The notes beneath the pieces are model-generated. The model saw nothing but the letters and a program-made list of their open reading frames with translations, made no database searches and was not told where the DNA came from. 64,000 nt of DNA from SIG587 sp045544035. GTDB lineage: Bacteria > Bacillota > Clostridia > Oscillospirales > Acutalibacteraceae. The stretch is from contig JAZPYE010000017.1 of assembly GCA_045544035.1 (NCBI GenBank), forward strand, positions 124,001 through 188,000. The letters run 5' to 3'. Position 1 is the first letter of the stretch; each line of letters opens with the position of its first letter. Below are positions 59,931 through 64,000 of the stretch, in pieces. Both the position numbers and the translations under genes were made by a program.

Positions 59931-60130
59931 GCGAAACCAATTGAATATATCACTTTAAGCGTTAAGGCCAAGGGGTAATTGTTTCTCTTTGAGCTGTATT
60001 TGTGTTGTGAGTTTGATAAAAATGCAAATTCCATCAACATAAATGTAGCTTTGGCTTGTTATATTGAATTGGTTTCGCGACTATCGGAGTTTGCGTTTTT
60101 TGTGCGGTTACTTCGGTAGCCGCACTTTTT
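59931..60130 (+). ncRNA. Rod-like structured RNA: 6S-like small RNA or attenuating leader
   Basis: The outer 19-base arms GCGAAACCAATTGAATATA (59931) and TATATTGAATTGGTTTCGC (60060) pair with one mismatch. Inside, AAGGCCAA faces TTGGCTT, and AGCTGTATTTGTGTTG faces CAACATAAATGTAGCT as 16 pairs with G-U, then GAGTTTG / CAAATTC caps the rod. A terminator GTGCGGTTAC-TTCG-GTAGCCGCAC plus T run ends it (60102-60130). Length near 200 and rod shape recall 6S RNA; but it also sits 20 bases before a gene, as a leader would. Confidence 0.65.
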
Positions 60131-60150
60131 GTTTTTGGTAGGGAAATCTT

Positions 60151-60843
60151 ATGAATTATAAAAGCAATGGTGAGGATTCTGTAAATGTTGTTCTAGAAAA
60201 AATAAAAACGGGGTTAGTCGCTTCTGATTGTAATAGAGATATTTCTTGGGAAGACTGCCATAGCGCATTTAGATATGTATATAAAAAAGGTTTTAAAAAA
60301 GGCGATTCTGAATTTTTATCACTGCATCTTACAGGTTATCTTGCAAGCTGGGGAATGTATAGAGGTTCGTCAGATTTATTAAAAAAATACAAATATCTTA
60401 TCCATGTAAATTTGATAGAGATACTATATCAAGAAAAATATCTACCCCTTTTTAATGTTGATGAAAAAAACTTTAACCAGAACATATTGTTAATCAAAAG
60501 TATATATAAAGAAATTGAAAATTACTACCATACGTTTTGTGCCAATGACAAGTGTTTTAACCCTTCAGAAACTCTTGTTACAAAAATAATGCTCGGTGTT
60601 TATGGTTGTGTTCCGGCATATGATAGGAATTTAGTTAAAGGATTGCAATATTATAATATTCAAAGAAGCGGCAACAAAAAGTTTGAATCATTGCAAGTTT
60701 GGTTGGATAACAATTCGAACTTTGTTGTAGAATTATTAGATTTCGGCAACAAAAATTTTGCCAATCGAAAAGTTCTTTATCCTTTTATGAAACTTGTGGA
60801 CATGTATTTTTGTAATTTAGACAATAAGGAGCATAAAAAATGA
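60151..60843 (+). CDS. Unknown 230-residue protein, low GC
   Basis: Not recognised. It is soluble, mostly helical and rich in Lys, Asn, Tyr and Phe, with HLTGYLASWGMYRGSSDLLK and AYDRNLVKGLQYYNIQRSGN as its most characteristic segments. TAGGGAAAT precedes the ATG. Its codon use is AT-richer than in the core region, which suggests transfer. Its stop overlaps the start of the surface protein gene (ATGA), so they are coupled. No catalytic motif was seen. Confidence 0.75.
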   Translation: MNYKSNGEDSVNVVLEKIKTGLVASDCNRDISWEDCHSAFRYVYKKGFKKGDSEFLSLHLTGYLASWGMYRGSSDLLKKYKYLIHVNLIEILYQEKYLPLFNVDEKNFNQNILLIKSIYKEIENYYHTFCANDKCFNPSETLVTKIMLGVYGCVPAYDRNLVKGLQYYNIQRSGNKKFESLQVWLDNNSNFVVELLDFGNKNFANRKVLYPFMKLVDMYFCNLDNKEHKK

Positions 60844-63800
60844 AAAAGTTTTTATCAATTATTCTTGCGGTTTTATTAGTGATGTCCATAATTCCTTTGG
60901 GATTATTTAGTATCACGGCAAGTGCGGAAGAATATACTGAATATTATTATAGATATACAGTTTCAAATAATAAGGCTACGATAGTTGATGTTAACACATC
61001 TATTAGCGGGAAAATTGTGATTCCAACAACACTTGGGAATTACACGGTTACAAGTATAGGTGGTGAAGCTTTCAGGAATTGCGATGAACTTACTGGCATC
61101 ACAATACCTGACAGTGTAATAAGTATAGGAGCAAATGCATTTAGTGGTTGTAGTAATATTACTAGTATAACGATATCTAACGCTGTAACAAAAATTGGTG
61201 ATTATGCGTTTTCTAATTGTTTTAGTCTTAAAAATTTAATAATACCTGATAGCGTTATGAATATAGGCGTGGGGGCGTTCATGTTTTGCAACAATCTTAT
61301 GGATATAACAATAGGTAAAAATGTCACAAGTATAGGTTCTAATGCGTTTTCTTCTTGTGATAACCTTGAAGGAGTATATATAAGTGATCTTGCAAAGTGG
61401 TGTAAAATCTCTTTTGGAAACGCCAGTTCAAATCCATTAGATAAAGCGAGGCGTCTTTATTTAAATAATAATGTTGTTAGCGATTTGGTTATTCCAGATA
61501 ATATTACAAGAATAGCTTCATTTGCATTTTATAATTGCGATACTCTTAATAGTGTTACAATAGGAGAGAACGTAACTCAAGTAGGCTCTAGTGCATTTAA
61601 TTTTTGCGATAATCTTACAAGTGTAACAATATCAAACAGTGTAACAAATATAGGCTCTTATGCGTTTTCTAATACAAATCTTACAAGCGTAACAATACCT
61701 AATAGCATAACAAATATAGGCTCTTATGCATTTTCTAATACAAATCTTACAAGCATAATAATACCTAATAGCATAACAAATATAAGTTCTTATGCATTCG
61801 CTTCTTGTCATAATCTTAGAAGCATAACAATTCCCAAAAGCGTTAAAAATATAGAAAACAATGCCTTTGGTTGGTGCGATAATCTTGCGTATGTTTATTA
61901 TGCTGGTGAGTCGCGAACAGGAATAAATATTTATTCTTCTAATTTGGAATTATATAATGCCGCCTGGTACTATAACGCTTGCATTGGAACTGTGATACAT
62001 GTTTACGATGATAATTGCGATACCGAGTGTAATGTGTGTGTTGAATTGCGCACAGCACCTCATTGTTTTGATAATGCATGTGATACGGAATGTAATGTTT
62101 GCGATTATATAAGAACAGCTCCACACGACTATGAATGGATAATTGACAAACAAGAAACTTGTGGTGTCAATGGCGAAAAGCATGAAGAATGTATTGGTTG
62201 TCATGTAATACGCAATGAAAACACAGTAATTGGCGCTACCGGTAATCACAATTTTGATAATGCGTGTAATACGGAATGTAATGTTTGTGATTATATAAGA
62301 ACAGCTCCACACGACTATGAATGGATAATTGACAAACAAGAAACTTGTGCCGCAAATGGCATTCAACATGAAGAATGCACAGTTTGCCATACAAGGCGCA
62401 ACGAAAATACAACCATTGAAGCTACAGGCAACCATACGTATGATAATACTTGTGATGGAGAATGCAACGTTTGTGATCACGTGAGAAGCATTACCCACAC
62501 CTACGATGCCGCCTGCGACGCTCAGTGTAACATTTGCGGTGAAATTCGCACGCCTGATGTGCATAAAATTAGTCTTTTTTCGATAGCAAACTCCACATCT
62601 TATCCTTTTAATTTAAGTAACGGTGTTTACAGTTCAACAAATAAAGCTAATGGCTCATCCTCGACATTTACCATTACTGCTTTAGGTGCTTGTACAGTTC
62701 AAATAGAATATTACACATCAACCGAATCGGGTTATGATAAACTAATCATAAAACACAACTCTGCAACTAAAGTTACAAAATCCGGTTCAACTTCCTGGGA
62801 GTCGGTTTCAATTGATTTATCTGCAGGGGATGTTGTGTACATTACTTACAGTAAAGATGGTTCTCAGTCTTCCGGCAATGACGCAATTTATTTCAAATTT
62901 AATTCAAGCGAATTGGTAGCAGTAGATAGTCTTGACTGGTCTTGCGAAGAAGAAGTGATTTGCGATATTTGCGGTGAAGTTGCAAAGGCTGCAACGGAAC
63001 ATAGCTATGATAATGACTGCGATGCTCAGTGTAACGTTTGTGGTGAAACAAGGGTTCCATCTGACCACGTTTACGATAACAACTGCGATACTCAGTGTAA
63101 TGTTTGTGATTACATAAGAACTATAACTCACGATTACGAATGGGTTATAGATAAATCTGAAACTTGCGGTGAAACCGGAACTAAACACGAAGAGTGTACA
63201 GTTTGCCATGTAACACGCAACGAAAACACGGTTATACAGGCTACAGGCGACCATACCTACGATAACACCTGTGATACAACGTGTAACGTTTGCAGTTTTA
63301 TACGTGTTATAGTGCACACATACACTAACGAATGCGACCGCGATTGTAATGTTTGTGAAGAGTTTAGAAGGGCACCGCACAAATATGATAATGATTGTGA
63401 TGACACCTGTAATTTGTGCGGTTCGGAACGTGAGGTAGGCGACCACAAATATACAAACGCTTGTGATGCTTATTGTGATTCTTGCAGTTTTGAACGAGTT
63501 CCAGCACAACATATTTACGACAATGCCTGCGATGCGTTTTGTAATGTATGCGAATTAGAAAGAACTGTTCCGGCTCATATCTACGATAATGCTTGCGATG
63601 CTTTTTGTAATGTGTGTGAAGCCGAGCGCGATGTTCCTGAGCATGAATATTCGAGCGATTGCGATACCCGTTGCAATATTTGTGAAAAATTACGTACCGC
63701 TTTAGCCGCACACACTTATGCAAATGACTGCGATGCGGATTGCAATTTATGTTACGAAATTCGCATACCGAGTGAACACAAATTCACAAATTTTTGCGAT

Positions 63801-64000
63801 ACTGACTGCAATATTTGTGGATATCTTCGCACAATAGAGCACACATTTACCAACGAATGTGATAATGAATGTAATATATGCTTTGAGACACGAATCGCAC
63901 CTCACCTTTATGAAAACAACTGTGATTTTGATTGCAACATTTGTAAAAAAACTCGCGTTCCTTCTGAGCATAGATACAATAACTCCTGCGACATTGACTG
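60840..64000 (+). CDS. Secreted LRR and Cys-rich repeat surface protein, N-terminal 1053 residues, cut by the window
   Basis: Open from ATG 60840 (AAGGAG before it) to the window end. Residues 1-28 are a signal peptide (ITASA). Residues about 50-375 are BspA-type leucine-rich repeats (SIGSNAFSSCDNL, ITIPDSVISIGANAF). From about 390 a Cys-rich repeat H-x-YDN-x-CDxxCNxCxxxR occurs at least 18 times. Three longer blocks (DYEWIIDKQETC ... HEECxxCHxxRNEN) are interspersed, and a beta-sandwich-like segment (about 575-690) interrupts the series. Each repeat has three Cys and one His, fit for metal binding or disulfides. No anchor is visible as the C terminus is missing. Confidence 0.88.
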   Translation, partial: MKKFLSIILAVLLVMSIIPLGLFSITASAEEYTEYYYRYTVSNNKATIVDVNTSISGKIVIPTTLGNYTVTSIGGEAFRNCDELTGITIPDSVISIGANAFSGCSNITSITISNAVTKIGDYAFSNCFSLKNLIIPDSVMNIGVGAFMFCNNLMDITIGKNVTSIGSNAFSSCDNLEGVYISDLAKWCKISFGNASSNPLDKARRLYLNNNVVSDLVIPDNITRIASFAFYNCDTLNSVTIGENVTQVGSSAFNFCDNLTSVTISNSVTNIGSYAFSNTNLTSVTIPNSITNIGSYAFSNTNLTSIIIPNSITNISSYAFASCHNLRSITIPKSVKNIENNAFGWCDNLAYVYYAGESRTGINIYSSNLELYNAAWYYNACIGTVIHVYDDNCDTECNVCVELRTAPHCFDNACDTECNVCDYIRTAPHDYEWIIDKQETCGVNGEKHEECIGCHVIRNENTVIGATGNHNFDNACNTECNVCDYIRTAPHDYEWIIDKQETCAANGIQHEECTVCHTRRNENTTIEATGNHTYDNTCDGECNVCDHVRSITHTYDAACDAQCNICGEIRTPDVHKISLFSIANSTSYPFNLSNGVYSSTNKANGSSSTFTITALGACTVQIEYYTSTESGYDKLIIKHNSATKVTKSGSTSWESVSIDLSAGDVVYITYSKDGSQSSGNDAIYFKFNSSELVAVDSLDWSCEEEVICDICGEVAKAATEHSYDNDCDAQCNVCGETRVPSDHVYDNNCDTQCNVCDYIRTITHDYEWVIDKSETCGETGTKHEECTVCHVTRNENTVIQATGDHTYDNTCDTTCNVCSFIRVIVHTYTNECDRDCNVCEEFRRAPHKYDNDCDDTCNLCGSEREVGDHKYTNACDAYCDSCSFERVPAQHIYDNACDAFCNVCELERTVPAHIYDNACDAFCNVCEAERDVPEHEYSSDCDTRCNICEKLRTALAAHTYANDCDADCNLCYEIRIPSEHKFTNFCDTDCNICGYLRTIEHTFTNECDNECNICFETRIAPHLYENNCDFDCNICKKTRVPSEHRYNNSCDID

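Noticed and set aside
59931..60078. Terminal inverted repeats of an insertion sequence
   Set aside because: No transposase lies between the arms, the interior itself folds as a rod, and a promoter and terminator frame it as an RNA.
62904..63971. Long minus-strand reading frames rich in Ile, Val and Tyr
   Set aside because: They are antisense shadows of the repeat region; no ribosome binding site, and the plus-strand frame has a signal peptide and known repeats.
62000..64000. Regular DNA repeat of about 55-66 bases that could suggest a CRISPR array
   Set aside because: The repeats are degenerate, keep one open reading frame and encode the Cys-rich protein motif; spacers are not unique sequences between identical repeats.

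Overview
The window looks like chromosomal DNA of a low-to-moderate GC, strictly anaerobic Gram-positive bacterium of the class Clostridia, probably an Oscillospiraceae/Ruminococcaceae-like gut or rumen organism; this is inferred from gene content, not from a marker gene. The signs are four T-box leaders, strong GGAGG ribosome binding sites, Rho-independent terminators, a complete Rnf complex, a biotin-dependent Na+-pumping oxaloacetate decarboxylase, ferredoxin-dependent 2-oxoacid oxidoreductase, and two penicillin-binding carboxypeptidases.

Layout. 1-5.2 kb: the start of a phosphoesterase, a D,D-carboxypeptidase, glmM with a left-handed beta-helix protein, an M14 peptidase and a NUDIX hydrolase. 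5.2-21.2 kb, nearly all minus strand, is the most interesting block: three T-box-controlled units that appear to build branched-chain amino acids from branched short-chain fatty acids. The central unit encodes, in order, an XRE-cupin-acyl-CoA synthetase, a P-loop ATPase, the four subunits of a 2-oxoacid:ferredoxin oxidoreductase and the aminotransferase IlvE, behind a T-box whose specifier reads as Val (GUA). Upstream lies a paralogous XRE-cupin-acyl-CoA synthetase behind a T-box that reads as Ile (AUC). Downstream a third T-box, tentatively Leu, controls a degenerate LeuA-like protein, a TIM-barrel/acyl-CoA ligase fusion and an amidohydrolase. Control by uncharged tRNA implies that the pathway is biosynthetic: acid to acyl-CoA to 2-oxoacid (reductive carboxylation) to amino acid.

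21-33.8 kb: trmB, dut, ligA, a GDP-L-fucose module (manC-gmd-fcl) with a divergent AraC regulator, a YfbR-like nucleotidase, a large YfhO-like membrane protein, and a TPP riboswitch driving thiT and a thiamine pyrophosphokinase gene. 33.8-42.5 kb: rnfCDGEAB and, divergently, the oxaloacetate decarboxylase genes; both couple ferredoxin/NADH or decarboxylation energy to ion gradients, and Rnf could supply or use the reduced ferredoxin consumed by the oxidoreductase above. 42.5-55 kb: transporters, rpmB, dCMP deaminase, RluA, radC, a second carboxypeptidase, pgi, cyclophilin, an M23 peptidase, mgtE and two HAD phosphatases, with a 258-bp nested inverted repeat after radC. 55-59.2 kb: tRNA-Thr, a second decarboxylase beta subunit with a previously easy-to-miss 56-residue partner, and a Trp T-box controlling a stand-alone trpB plus an ECF S component.

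59.2-64 kb is accessory: a RAYT (REP-associated) transposase with REP-like palindromes around and inside its reading frame, a promoter/long-hairpin/terminator unit that is either a small RNA or an attenuating leader, an unknown 230-residue protein, and the first 1053 residues of a secreted leucine-rich-repeat protein that continues into at least 18 cysteine-rich repeats and runs off the window.

All functional calls come from reading motifs and context; no database search or folding program was run.
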